NCBI RefSeq assembly: GCF_025857195.1
Contig: NZ_CP109793.1
Span: forward strand, 45,967-109,966
Source: Leisingera thetidis
GTDB lineage: Bacteria > Pseudomonadota > Alphaproteobacteria > Rhodobacterales > Rhodobacteraceae
Reading direction: 5' to 3'
Length of the DNA: 64,000 nt
How positions within the stretch are numbered: the first letter of the stretch is position 1; the number at the start of each line of letters is the position of its first letter. Of this stretch, positions 46,971-55,170 are shown piece after piece. Made by a program: the position numbers and the translations under genes. The notes below the pieces were generated by a model. That model searched no databases. It saw only the letters and a program-made list of their open reading frames with translations, and was not told where the DNA came from.

Positions 46971-47101
46971 GACTTTCTGACCTCTCAATATTCTGTTTTG
47001 ACTCACGCTCCCACGAAACTCGTGGAACCGGGGCGGATGCACGTTTCGATGAACCGCGATTCCCTACGCCTTACGTCCAAGAACGGTCGAATCCCGTCCT
47101 A

Positions 47102-47129
47102 TGGGAACGTTTTCATGGAAACGGTCCCA
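47102..47129. promoter_or_regulatory. double LacI-type operator
   Basis: Two 14-bp pseudo-palindromes abut exactly: TGGGAACGTTTTCA (47102-47115) and TGGAAACGGTCCCA (47116-47129). They lie in the divergent region between the aldehyde dehydrogenase (46970) and the lacI-type gene (47191). This probably mediates autoregulation and control of the oxidoreductase pair. Confidence 0.78.
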
Positions 47130-47190
47130 TTAGCTATTGTCAAGAGGAATCTTCCGTGGCAGAGTGGTTTGAACACAGGAGTTCAAGGTT

Positions 47191-48240
47191 GTGACACGAA
47201 AGAAATCTGACAGTGCCGGTAGCGGAGTCAGAGCTGTTGCTCAGGCGGTTGGCGTTTCGAAATCTACAGTTTCCCGGGCGTTTAATTCACCCGAATTGGT
47301 CAAGGAAGAAGTTCGTCAGAAGATCTTCGAGATCGCCGCGGAGATGAATTATCGCCCACATCCTGCGGCTCGCGCCTTGCGATCTCAGCGAACCCACATC
47401 GTCGGCGCCGCCATACCGACGCTAGATTACGCAATCTTTGCGCGGATGGTGAACGAATTTGAAAAGACGCTTTCCACGCTTGGGGCGTCCACCATCGTCA
47501 TCACCACCGGTTTCGACAACCGCGATGTGTTCGACGACGTGCGGCAACTCGTAGACAGGGGCGCCGAAGCACTTCTGTTGGTCGGAGAAGTTGAAGATCC
47601 GAAGCTCAAGGATTTCGTGCGCCACGCCAGTCTGCCTGTAGTAACAACTTACAGCGCTCCGCCAGATAGTACCGTTCCTGCAGTTGGGTTCGATAATTAC
47701 CGCGCCTTCGCTGAAGCTGTCGAGCACCTCGCCAAACTCGGTCACAAATCCTATGCCATGATCGCAAGCATGACCGATGGCAATGACCGCCAACGAGCAA
47801 GGATTGCTGCGTATCGAGATACCTTGGAGCGTCATGGGCTGATCGGTTCCGACCGTGTTTACAAGCACACTTATGAAATGCGCAGCGGCGTCAGTACCAT
47901 GGAGCAGATCCTGGACGAATACCCGGAGACCACTGCCGTGATCTGCAACAGCGACGTCTTCGCCATCGGCGCGCTCAAGGCGTGCCGAAACCGCGGCGTG
48001 CGAGTGCCCGAGGACATTTCGATCATCGGATGCGACGATTTCGATTTTGCGGAGCTCTTGGACCCTCCGCTCACGACCATCGCGGTACCCGCAGCCAGAA
48101 TGGGTCAGCTTGCGGCTGAAACGTTATGGGCGGCAATAACCCAAAAGAAGCCCGTTGAAGGCCACCTTATCGAAACCAGAATTGCCATGCGCAATTCGAT
48201 TGGCCCGGCTCCGAATGCACGGATTCAGGTCTCAACTTAG
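47191..48240 (+). CDS. LacI-family transcriptional regulator
   Basis: A 349-residue regulator with a GTG start at 47191 and CAGGAG 8 bp upstream. It has the N-terminal LacI HTH (RAVAQAVGVSKSTVSRAFNS, VRQKIFEIAAEMNYRPHPAA, with hinge RALRSQ) and a periplasmic-binding-like effector domain (IVGAAIPTLDYAIF, AVICNSDVFAIGALKACRNR, ISIIGCDDFDFAELLDPPLT). It probably represses the operons preceded by TGGGAACG-type operators. The nature of its inducer is unknown. Confidence 0.92.
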   Translation: MTRKKSDSAGSGVRAVAQAVGVSKSTVSRAFNSPELVKEEVRQKIFEIAAEMNYRPHPAARALRSQRTHIVGAAIPTLDYAIFARMVNEFEKTLSTLGASTIVITTGFDNRDVFDDVRQLVDRGAEALLLVGEVEDPKLKDFVRHASLPVVTTYSAPPDSTVPAVGFDNYRAFAEAVEHLAKLGHKSYAMIASMTDGNDRQRARIAAYRDTLERHGLIGSDRVYKHTYEMRSGVSTMEQILDEYPETTAVICNSDVFAIGALKACRNRGVRVPEDISIIGCDDFDFAELLDPPLTTIAVPAARMGQLAAETLWAAITQKKPVEGHLIETRIAMRNSIGPAPNARIQVST

Positions 48241-48250
48241 CGTTGAGACT

Positions 48251-48267
48251 AAGGGCCCTGCCCTTTT
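48251..48267 (+). terminator. possible intrinsic terminator after the LacI gene
   Basis: AAGGGC-CCT-GCCCTT forms a 6-bp stem with a 3-base loop followed by TT, 10 bp after the lacI-type stop. The short U-tract makes it weak. Confidence 0.4.
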
Positions 48268-48332
48268 GGGGCGTCATCTACTGAAAGGAAAAACTGATCC
48301 CCGTTCCGCGTGGAATCCTGAGGTCAAAGCAC

Positions 48333-49709
48333 ATGTTCCTGTCTATATTTGACATTTTCAAGATCGGTATCGGTCCCTCCTCATCGCACACGATGGGACC
48401 CATGGTTGCTGCTTCTCGTTTCCTTTCCAAGCTAGAAAACGAAAATGTTCCCATAGCTCGCTTTAGAGCCACTTTGCATGGTTCACTAGCTTTTACCGGA
48501 AAAGGCCACGGCAGTGACAGGGCAGTTATTCTGGGCTTGGCTGGGTTTGAACCCGAAACCTTCGCGGCACAGCCGGCGGAACGCGCGCTTGAAGCCATCA
48601 AGGCGCGAAAAACGATTGTTTTGGAACCTTTCGGAGAAGTTCGCTTCGCTCCAGAGAATGATCTCGTTTTCGATTTTGAGAAGGCTTTGCCGCTGCATCC
48701 AAATGGGCTGACTCTGGAGGCGCTCGACGAAATCGGCCATGTCAAGGTCAGAGAACAATATTATTCCGTCGGTGGCGGGTTTGTCGCGACTGCGCAGGAA
48801 TTGGTCGAAGCCGAAACTGAAGCCAAAAAGGTCGACGAAATACCCTACCCTTTTGCCACCGCTGCTGAAATGCTGAAGACGTGCGCAGAAACCGGCCTGA
48901 GTATTTCTGAACTAAAAATGGCAAACGAACGCGCCTACAGGTCGGAAACCGAAGTGACGGAAGGGATCGCTAGGATCTGGAAAGTCATGCAAGATTGTAT
49001 CGACAACGGGCTTGAGAACGACGGCATACTCCCCGGTGGGTTAAATGTCCGCAGGCGAGCAAAAGCTCTCCATGGGAAATTGCTGGTCCGGCAGAATTCA
49101 AGCCAGAAGCTTCCCGAAAACCACACAGATTGGGTAATCTCCTATGCGATGGCCGTCAACGAGGAGAATGCCGCAGGAGGGCGCATCGTGACCGCTCCCA
49201 CGAACGGAGCCGCTGGGGTAATCCCAGCAGTTATCGCGTTCTGGCAAAAACACATGCAGGAAATGCCCAAGGGGTCGGTCCAGGAATTCTTTCTAACGGC
49301 CGCTGCGATCGGGGGACTGATCAAACACAATGCCTCAATTAGTGGTGCAGAATGCGGTTGCCAAGCTGAGGTTGGGAGTGCAGCAGCAATGGCTGCAGCG
49401 GGGTTAGCGGCAGTGCGCGGAGGAACACCGGAGCAAATTGAAAACGCCGCCGAGATTGCATTGGAACATCACCTCGGCATGACCTGCGATCCGATCAAGG
49501 GGCTTGTGCAGATCCCCTGCATCGAAAGAAACGGCCTCGGTGCCATCAAGGCCCTCGCTGCTGCTTCGCTCGCTCTTCATGGCGATGGGAAACACATTGT
49601 CCATTTGGATGACGTGATCGAAACCATGTGGCAGACTGGCCAAGACATGCACGAATCCTACAAGGAAACGTCACTAGGGGGGTTGGCCATCAACGTGCCC
49701 AACTGTTGA
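48333..49709 (+). CDS. sdaA: L-serine ammonia-lyase (iron-sulfur serine dehydratase)
   Basis: A 458-residue single-chain L-serine dehydratase. It has the N-terminal beta domain (MFLSIFDIFKIGIGPSSSHT, MGPMVAASRFL) with GKGHGSDRAVILGLAGF, and the C-terminal alpha domain (RIVTAPTNGAAGVIPAVIAF, KHNASISGAECGCQAEVGSA, HHLGMTCDPIKGLVQIPCIE) with the conserved cysteines for a [4Fe-4S] cluster. It deaminates L-serine to pyruvate and ammonia. It is co-directional with the LacI gene and 92 bp after it. Codon use is AT-richer than the aromatic island. Confidence 0.95.
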   Translation: MFLSIFDIFKIGIGPSSSHTMGPMVAASRFLSKLENENVPIARFRATLHGSLAFTGKGHGSDRAVILGLAGFEPETFAAQPAERALEAIKARKTIVLEPFGEVRFAPENDLVFDFEKALPLHPNGLTLEALDEIGHVKVREQYYSVGGGFVATAQELVEAETEAKKVDEIPYPFATAAEMLKTCAETGLSISELKMANERAYRSETEVTEGIARIWKVMQDCIDNGLENDGILPGGLNVRRRAKALHGKLLVRQNSSQKLPENHTDWVISYAMAVNEENAAGGRIVTAPTNGAAGVIPAVIAFWQKHMQEMPKGSVQEFFLTAAAIGGLIKHNASISGAECGCQAEVGSAAAMAAAGLAAVRGGTPEQIENAAEIALEHHLGMTCDPIKGLVQIPCIERNGLGAIKALAAASLALHGDGKHIVHLDDVIETMWQTGQDMHESYKETSLGGLAINVPNC

Positions 49710-49711
49710 TT

Positions 49712-49830
49712 TGGAGTTGCCCCCTTTTGCGCCACGTTACAACCGTCTTGGGGTTGATCCCCGTCTCCCGGTTCAGCCCCCGAGCGTAGCTTGCAATCGC
49801 TGTATTGCAGCTCTGACAGCGTGGTGTCAC
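49712..49830 (-). pseudogene. degraded transposase HTH, IS481-like
   Basis: In two minus-strand frames one can read RAAIQRLQATLGG and RETGINPKTVVTWRKRGQLQ. This is the RAAIQRS..A..YGINPKTV.KWRKR pattern seen at the N-terminus of IS481-type transposases. No start, no catalytic domain. The remaining 400 bp up to 50235 show nothing recognisable. Confidence 0.5.
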
Positions 49831-50235
49831 TCAATGGCTGCAGCCAATTGACAGTCAAAAATGAATATAACAGAACGGCATCTTCTGGCTTTGTCGAAGT
49901 GCCATTTGAGATCGCTGGACGCAAATGTGTGGATCAATTTTGGGGGTAGAACCGCCATCCATTTTGGGCTAGGAATTTTCCTGAAGCTTGCAGCTTTAGG
50001 AAGGATCCGTCGTTTGGCTAGCCACATTTCCCCATTGTTTTCCTAAGAAACCATGGCCGTCTGGCCGAACATGTGAAGACGCGTTTTGGCAGCTTTGCTG
50101 CGTGAGGTGTGGACCTTCCATGAGGTCCAAGGGGCCGAATTGGGCGTTGCTGGCCCGATCCCTTCGAGAGGGCTGAGCCAAGAGCCCGGCTGTGGAGCGG
50201 CGCTTAGCGCCTCAATTTCCCGCCGCGGCCAGAGG

Positions 50236-51051
50236 GTGAGGGCTGCCCTTACGGTCTTTCTGGTCGCGCTCCTGGCTCCTGTGGCGGCACCCGCGGGCGA
50301 CTGGTCCAGCTCCGGCAGCTTCGACCTGAAAGAGACCACCGAAATCCGCGAAAGCCTGGCCTCGGCTTCGGCTTCTTCCCAAGGCGGCTGGAACTTCGCC
50401 ACGAGGGAAAGTGAGTGGGTTGCCCTCGATGCCTTTGAGCGCTCGCGGCCGGGAAAGCAGCCCCCTGCCCCAGCCTCCTTCCGTCTGCCTTCCGGCTCCA
50501 GTGTCGAAAAGCTGTTTGCCCTCATCGCCTTTGCTGAAGCTCCCGGCGGCCGCTACGACGCAATCCACCACGGCGCCAAGGTGAGGCCAGGCAAGAAACC
50601 CTCTCAAATGTCTCTTGCGAATATCTACACCTGGATCGACCGCACGCCGGGACAGCCCCACGCCATCGGTAATTTCCAGATCATACCTTCGACTTTGCTT
50701 AACTTGCAGAAACGCCTCGGCCTGCCTGACGGAACCCGCTTCAGTCGGGAGACGCAGAACCGTATGGCAGCTCTCCTGATCTCTGACGCCGGGTATCAGA
50801 AGTTTGCGTCTGGCCGGATTTCACGAGCCGCGTTCATGGACAACCTGGCGCGCATCTGGGCTGGCCTGCCGCTGGCATCGGGCAAGTCTGCTTATCATGG
50901 ATATTCCGGGAACCGCGCGACAATTACTCGGACTTTCTACGGTGACCAGATGAAAAGGATCTTTGACTCCGGAACAGCGCGGATCACAGCAGCCTCTCTG
51001 GCGGCTCAGGCAACACCTATGAGCACAGACTGGACACAGCTGGGGCAATGA
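50236..51051 (+). CDS. secreted lysozyme-like (endolysin-type) protein
   Basis: The GTG at 50236 gives a clean signal peptide (VRAALTVFLVALLAPVAAPA). An in-frame ATG at 50086 would bury it, so GTG is preferred. The product is 271 residues. Its C-terminal domain (FALIAFAEAPGGRYDAIHHG, PHAIGNFQIIPSTLLNLQKR, ARIWAGLPLASGKSAYHG) resembles small muramidase/transglycosylase folds of phage endolysins and conjugation-associated hydrolases, with the Glu of AEAPGG as candidate catalytic residue. It may cut peptidoglycan during DNA transfer or phage release. The exact family is not certain. Confidence 0.65.
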   Translation: MRAALTVFLVALLAPVAAPAGDWSSSGSFDLKETTEIRESLASASASSQGGWNFATRESEWVALDAFERSRPGKQPPAPASFRLPSGSSVEKLFALIAFAEAPGGRYDAIHHGAKVRPGKKPSQMSLANIYTWIDRTPGQPHAIGNFQIIPSTLLNLQKRLGLPDGTRFSRETQNRMAALLISDAGYQKFASGRISRAAFMDNLARIWAGLPLASGKSAYHGYSGNRATITRTFYGDQMKRIFDSGTARITAASLAAQATPMSTDWTQLGQ

Positions 51052-51276
51052 TCCGGACCGCCGCCCAACCACCCGTGATAAGCGCACGGGCATTGCAGAA
51101 GCGCGGTTCAGATATTCCAGTTCAATGTCGGCTGGAGACAGGCAAATGGGAAACCTTCATGGCGCAAAAGGCAGCTATCCGAGCTTCTGAAGGATGGCGC
51201 TGAATGCGACATGCAGGCGGCCGGTCTAGTACCCGCCCCCGGCGATGAACAATTGGAGCGGCGGTTTCTGAACTTG

Positions 51277-51597
51277 TTATCCTCGCCTCCAGACTGAGAG
51301 CTGATCAAGACTTCGGAAAAAACCGCACGATCTTACGCCGCACAAAAAGAGGAAATAAACGGCCGCAAAAAGCCCTGACCAGACCCCGAAGATTGAGGCC
51401 CAGGATACGGTCAGAAAAAAGAGTGCGCCATGTACAGTCAAATGCCCCTCCAAACCTCGGGATGCCCTGGACACATGCCGGGGTGGCTCTGACTGTAGCA
51501 GGTTTCCGGTTAACAAATCCGGCCCGGACAGCAGCCGCCTGCGTTCCTCCCGGTTGAGGCTCTGGCGCCGGGAACTGCTGTTTCCAGTTGCCCTCAT
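51277..51597 (-). CDS. possible small membrane protein
   Basis: A 106-residue frame whose C-terminal half holds two hydrophobic segments (HLTVHGALFFLTVSWASIFG, VWSGLFAAVYFLFLCGVRS). There is no convincing Shine-Dalgarno before the ATG at 51597, and the N-terminal half looks non-coding. It sits in an otherwise empty 585-bp stretch (51052-51636). A translational accident is quite possible. Confidence 0.3.
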   Translation of the reverse strand: MRATGNSSSRRQSLNREERRRLLSGPDLLTGNLLQSEPPRHVSRASRGLEGHLTVHGALFFLTVSWASIFGVWSGLFAAVYFLFLCGVRSCGFFRSLDQLSVWRRG

Positions 51598-51636
51598 TTT
51601 GGAGCAGATATCAAAGCTGCGGGGATACTCCCCGCC

Positions 51637-52152
51637 CTACCGAGCCTTTGCGATGATACCATCTTTGCCAACAGCTGCGATGCTATCGGAAGTGCGGCGT
51701 GCCAGATCCACTCCGTCGGCGGAGATGCTGGCCTCAGCGAACTCTGTCTTCTTCAGCACAGATCCGTCTGCCTCCACCCAGGTGGTCTCGCTGCTGCTTT
51801 CGCGGGTGATAGATCCATCATGGCTGATCCGGATCGAAATGCCCGCCACCGCAACTGTTACTGAATCTTCCGTTACCAGAACCCCGTTCCAGGCATCCGG
51901 GAAATCGCGGCGCAGGACAATCTTGTCCGGGCGCAGCTTGATTTGCACGTCCTGGTCCGTGTCCCCTGCTGCGCTTCTGACCACAACAAAGGCTTCCTGT
52001 TCGCTTGGATCATTGTGAATACTCGCACTGGCATTCTTCGGCGGCCACACCTTCGGGGCTGCGCGCCGCGCGCCTTTCTGGTCCCGGTGGAAACCAATAT
52101 ACAGCTGGGCAGAGCGCCAGGTTTGGCGCAAGGAATTCACAAGTTCAGACAT
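51637..52152 (-). CDS. protein of unknown function
   Basis: A 171-residue protein (MSELVNSLRQTWRSAQLYIG) with GAGGA 9 bp before the ATG. The second half is rich in alternating hydrophobic/polar beta-type segments (QIKLRPDKIVLRRDFPDAWN, VTEDSVTVAVAGISIRISHD, SVLKKTEFAEASISADGVDL). I do not recognise the family. It lies in the mobile segment between the lysozyme-like gene and the DUF2958 gene. Confidence 0.65.
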   Translation of the reverse strand: MSELVNSLRQTWRSAQLYIGFHRDQKGARRAAPKVWPPKNASASIHNDPSEQEAFVVVRSAAGDTDQDVQIKLRPDKIVLRRDFPDAWNGVLVTEDSVTVAVAGISIRISHDGSITRESSSETTWVEADGSVLKKTEFAEASISADGVDLARRTSDSIAAVGKDGIIAKAR

Positions 52153-52340
52153 TGGTCTTAATCCTCAACAGAATGTGCGCGCACCGGACCAAATCGGGTC
52201 CTCCTAGCGCCGCCAGTATTTCTCAAATTCACTGCTGCGGGCGTGCCAACTGGCCTAAACCAGTCGGCCGCCCCAAAGTTCATAGGGTATTGGCAGCACG
52301 GTTAGGACGGGCCCTTACCCCATGCAAGCCAAGGTTCGGC

Positions 52341-52703
52341 TTACGCCTGAATGGCACCGTGCAGACGCGCCTCCCGTGCGTAGTCCACAAGCGGTTTTGA
52401 CGATGTCCAGTATAGGTCGCGTTCGATCCTCAATCCAAAGGGGCCGCGGACTGCCATCAGTTCCGGGATGTACACGCTGCCCAGTTCCGGGCAGCCCATA
52501 CCCAGATCACACAGGCCGAAGGCGAGATTCCTGTCTTCAGGATCAATTTCGCTGATTAGCCAGGTTGCGGCGCCCCAAGGTGTGAAAAGCTTCACCACTG
52601 GCTGCCGCGACATGTCCTCAGCAATCTCCCCTGCCCTCTCCTTTGCCGCGATTGCCCCGTTCTGCAGCAGTTTTTCAAATTGACCTTTCGTAAACAGGTT
52701 CAT
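52341..52703 (-). CDS. DUF2958 domain protein
   Basis: From ATG 52703 (MNLFTKGQFEKLLQNGAIA) a 120-residue protein matching DUF2958 (PVVKLFTPWGAATWLISEID, FGLCDLGMGCPELGSVYI, ELMAVRGPFGLRIERDLYW). This family is common on conjugative plasmids and integrative elements. Its function is unknown. The longer frame to 52928 is unlikely because the upstream DNA is non-coding in composition. Confidence 0.82.
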   Translation of the reverse strand: MNLFTKGQFEKLLQNGAIAAKERAGEIAEDMSRQPVVKLFTPWGAATWLISEIDPEDRNLAFGLCDLGMGCPELGSVYIPELMAVRGPFGLRIERDLYWTSSKPLVDYAREARLHGAIQA

Positions 52704-53618
52704 ACCCAACGTCTCCTTTGTTTTTTGGCCATCGGGAGGTCCCCTTTGGCTCTGGTTTTGAGCAGAGCCCTGCAAGGGCGCCGTCTCTAAAACCTGACCC
52801 GCTGGCGAAGCGTGGGGGGTAGCAACTGCAACTGGAAACCGATGGGAGTGGTGCGGCCCGCAGGCGCAGCCGAGGACACGGTCCCGTCGGTTTCCGGTTG
52901 CGGGCGTGTGGGGGCAAAGCCCCCTCAATGTCTCTTGTCAAAGGATTTGCGCATGGCAATGCGCACCGCTTTTTTTGCGGAGGTTCGGCCACCTTGGGAT
53001 TTAGCATTCGCAGTTCGGGCAATGAAACCGCTTCCCCGACGGTCAATCAGCCCTCAAAGCGCGGATTTCCCCACGCCTGCACCAGACATTCCGGGCCTGC
53101 TGGACACTGACGAGGCTGGAGTAGAGGTTCCAAATGTCGAGCCCACATTATGGAAAAACGACAATCCTGCATTTGCCCTGCCATCAGGACACCGCCACGC
53201 CACTCGCTTACAGAATGTCACGCCAATACTATTATATGCTTTACTGATCGGCCATGAGGCCAGGTCCTGGGCGCTCCACGGACTTGGTCTCCAGCTCCAG
53301 ATTACACATCGCAAGCCGGTCTTCCTCATGGCAGCCGGGCCAACTATCAGGACGCAAAACCCGGCTCGCAGCGATTGATGCCAAATCAATATTCACAGCC
53401 GCGCCTCGCAAGAACTATGCTAAAATGCAGGTAACGATAATCGGAGATGCTCCTGATCTCGATTAACACTTGTTCGCAATTGAAGCCTTCCAGGCCGAAA
53501 TCAATAGCTGACCACAACGGCTATGGCCATATGCATACATGCTCAGTAACGGATGCAAGCACTTGCCACTAAATGCGATATCTGCTTTGACCGGGTACAA
53601 TCAAAACAAAGGTGAAAC
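52704..53618. other. 915-bp gene-poor stretch
   Basis: The best open frame (52812-53378, plus strand) has no recognisable domain, low-complexity composition and no clear ribosome site. The segment includes the short palindrome at 52948-52965 and an AT-rich leader before the H-NS-like gene. A transfer-origin or replication role is possible but unsupported. Confidence 0.4.
52948..52965. repeat. TGCGCAT inverted repeat
   Basis: TGCGCAT-GGCA-ATGCGCA, a perfect 7-bp inverted repeat with a 4-base loop, in the gene-poor stretch upstream of the H-NS-like gene. It could be a protein-binding site or a hairpin. Confidence 0.5.
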
Positions 53619-53942
53619 ATGACAATAGATATAAACGGCCTGAATGCAGCTGAACTGGATGCGCTCGCTAAAGAAATAGAATCCCGCAAAGTGGAAGTGG
53701 AGAAAGAGGCCAAGCAAAACGCCTATTCCGAAATGCTGGCCATCGCAGACAAACACGGTGTGTCCTTCGAAGATGTGATTGCACTTCATGGCGGAAAGGG
53801 CCGCAAGCCCGGCACAAAGGCACCCGCCAAATACGCCAATCCAAAAGACGCATCCCAGACATGGACCGGCCGCGGGCGTAAACCGGCTTGGGTTCACGAA
53901 GCATTGAAAGCTGGCAAGTCTATTGAGGACCTTGAGATCTGA
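53619..53942 (+). CDS. H-NS-like histone family protein
   Basis: A 107-residue nucleoid protein. It has an N-terminal coiled-coil oligomerisation region (LDALAKEIESRKVEVEKEAK) and a C-terminal DNA-binding domain with the H-NS core motif KYANPKDASQTWTGRGRKPA. AAAGGTG precedes the ATG. Such proteins silence AT-rich acquired DNA, and many are plasmid-borne. It stands alone in the accessory segment. Confidence 0.9.
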   Translation: MTIDINGLNAAELDALAKEIESRKVEVEKEAKQNAYSEMLAIADKHGVSFEDVIALHGGKGRKPGTKAPAKYANPKDASQTWTGRGRKPAWVHEALKAGKSIEDLEI

Positions 53943-54204
53943 AGATCCTAAGCCTTGGTCGTGCCGCTCATTAAAACCATTAACTTCCTGAAAAGGAACG
54001 TGCGGCGGCGGTGTTCAGCCGCCGCGCAACATATTGGCCAGGCGAAAGAAACCAGCCCTGAGTTACCTTTCAGTAATATGTCGACTTGCTGCGGCGCAGC
54101 CCATCAATCCGGCATATCATTGCAGGTGTGATGGCAAAAAGGTGGTGAGACCACTCCGTGCGGACATAATGGAATAACAGCGCGGCCTGTGGCAACATCC
54201 CGGC

Positions 54205-54927
54205 ATGATCAAATTCCGCACTATCGCAGATGACCATCCCGACCTTGCGCATTCTCCTTTGCTTCGGGGCGCTCTGCTGATCCTGAAATATACACAGAAA
54301 CACGGATCAATCGGTCTAACCAGAACGAAGGCGTTCAAGCGCGCCTTCGTCCATTGGGCCGTCGAGCATTTCGACTGGCCCGGGAAGAATGCAGAGGAGA
54401 TGCTTCGCTACAACAAGGTGATCAATGAATATGATTTTCCACCGCTCGAAGTTCTTCATTTCCTTCTAATTTCCCTGCGCCTTGGACGTCACTTCAAGGG
54501 TGAGTTTCGGCTAACACAGCGTGGCACAGATCTCGCTCAAGCCCCTGGCCGCTTGTTTGCCGAACTGATCCCATACTTTGTGCTCCAAGTCGATCACGCT
54601 TCCTATGCACGCTTCAGTGATCGCCCCTTTGGAAAATGGGACGTCTGGTTAAACGTGATAAACGTGGAGGCCGATCATGGCACTACCGAGGCTGCCCTGT
54701 TCAAAACCTTCTACGGTGAGTCACAAGACTGGCACACCGCGGGCTGGCGAGAAATGGCCGCGTTCTCTTGTTGTGTGCTACGGCCGCTCGAATGGTCGGG
54801 ATTGCTTAACGAGGCCCGCGAAGATGGCCCCGGCACGAAGGCATGTCATGTGTTCAAGACCCGACTCTGGCGCAGCGTGCTTAACCTTGAAACCGACGAC
54901 ATGCTGCAAAGGATGCCGGTTCAATGA
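54205..54927 (+). CDS. protein of unknown function
   Basis: A 240-residue protein (MIKFRTIADDHPDLAHSPLL). It has a predicted helical pattern with a winged-helix-like N-terminal part (LLILKYTQKHGSIGLTRTKA) and a C-terminal GWREMAAFSCCVLRPLEWSG. No family is recognised. The codon pattern is consistent with a real gene. It precedes a 240-bp gap (54928-55170) with no supported gene, then IS4. Confidence 0.65.
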   Translation: MIKFRTIADDHPDLAHSPLLRGALLILKYTQKHGSIGLTRTKAFKRAFVHWAVEHFDWPGKNAEEMLRYNKVINEYDFPPLEVLHFLLISLRLGRHFKGEFRLTQRGTDLAQAPGRLFAELIPYFVLQVDHASYARFSDRPFGKWDVWLNVINVEADHGTTEAALFKTFYGESQDWHTAGWREMAAFSCCVLRPLEWSGLLNEAREDGPGTKACHVFKTRLWRSVLNLETDDMLQRMPVQ

Positions 54928-55170
54928 AAGTGTTCTTCAGTGAGCCTAAAATGGGGCGCTTGCACAAGATCGGCCCATAGGTATGTACCGGCTGCTGTTC
55001 GCAATGGATTTCTGGCATGTTCTCGGGAAGTCGCTCATATGTTTCGGCCTACTGATCGGCACACGGGCCGTGGCCTTGTTGGGTTATGCTCGCACCGTGA
55101 TCTCATTAGCGGACAGGCCGTTGATGACCATTTCGGCCGTCAGATTCGTAAGGCTCCGGCGAAGCTTGCT

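Noticed and set aside
52812..53378. 188-codon plus-strand open frame
   Set aside because: No domain, mixed low-complexity composition and no ribosome site; treated as non-coding.
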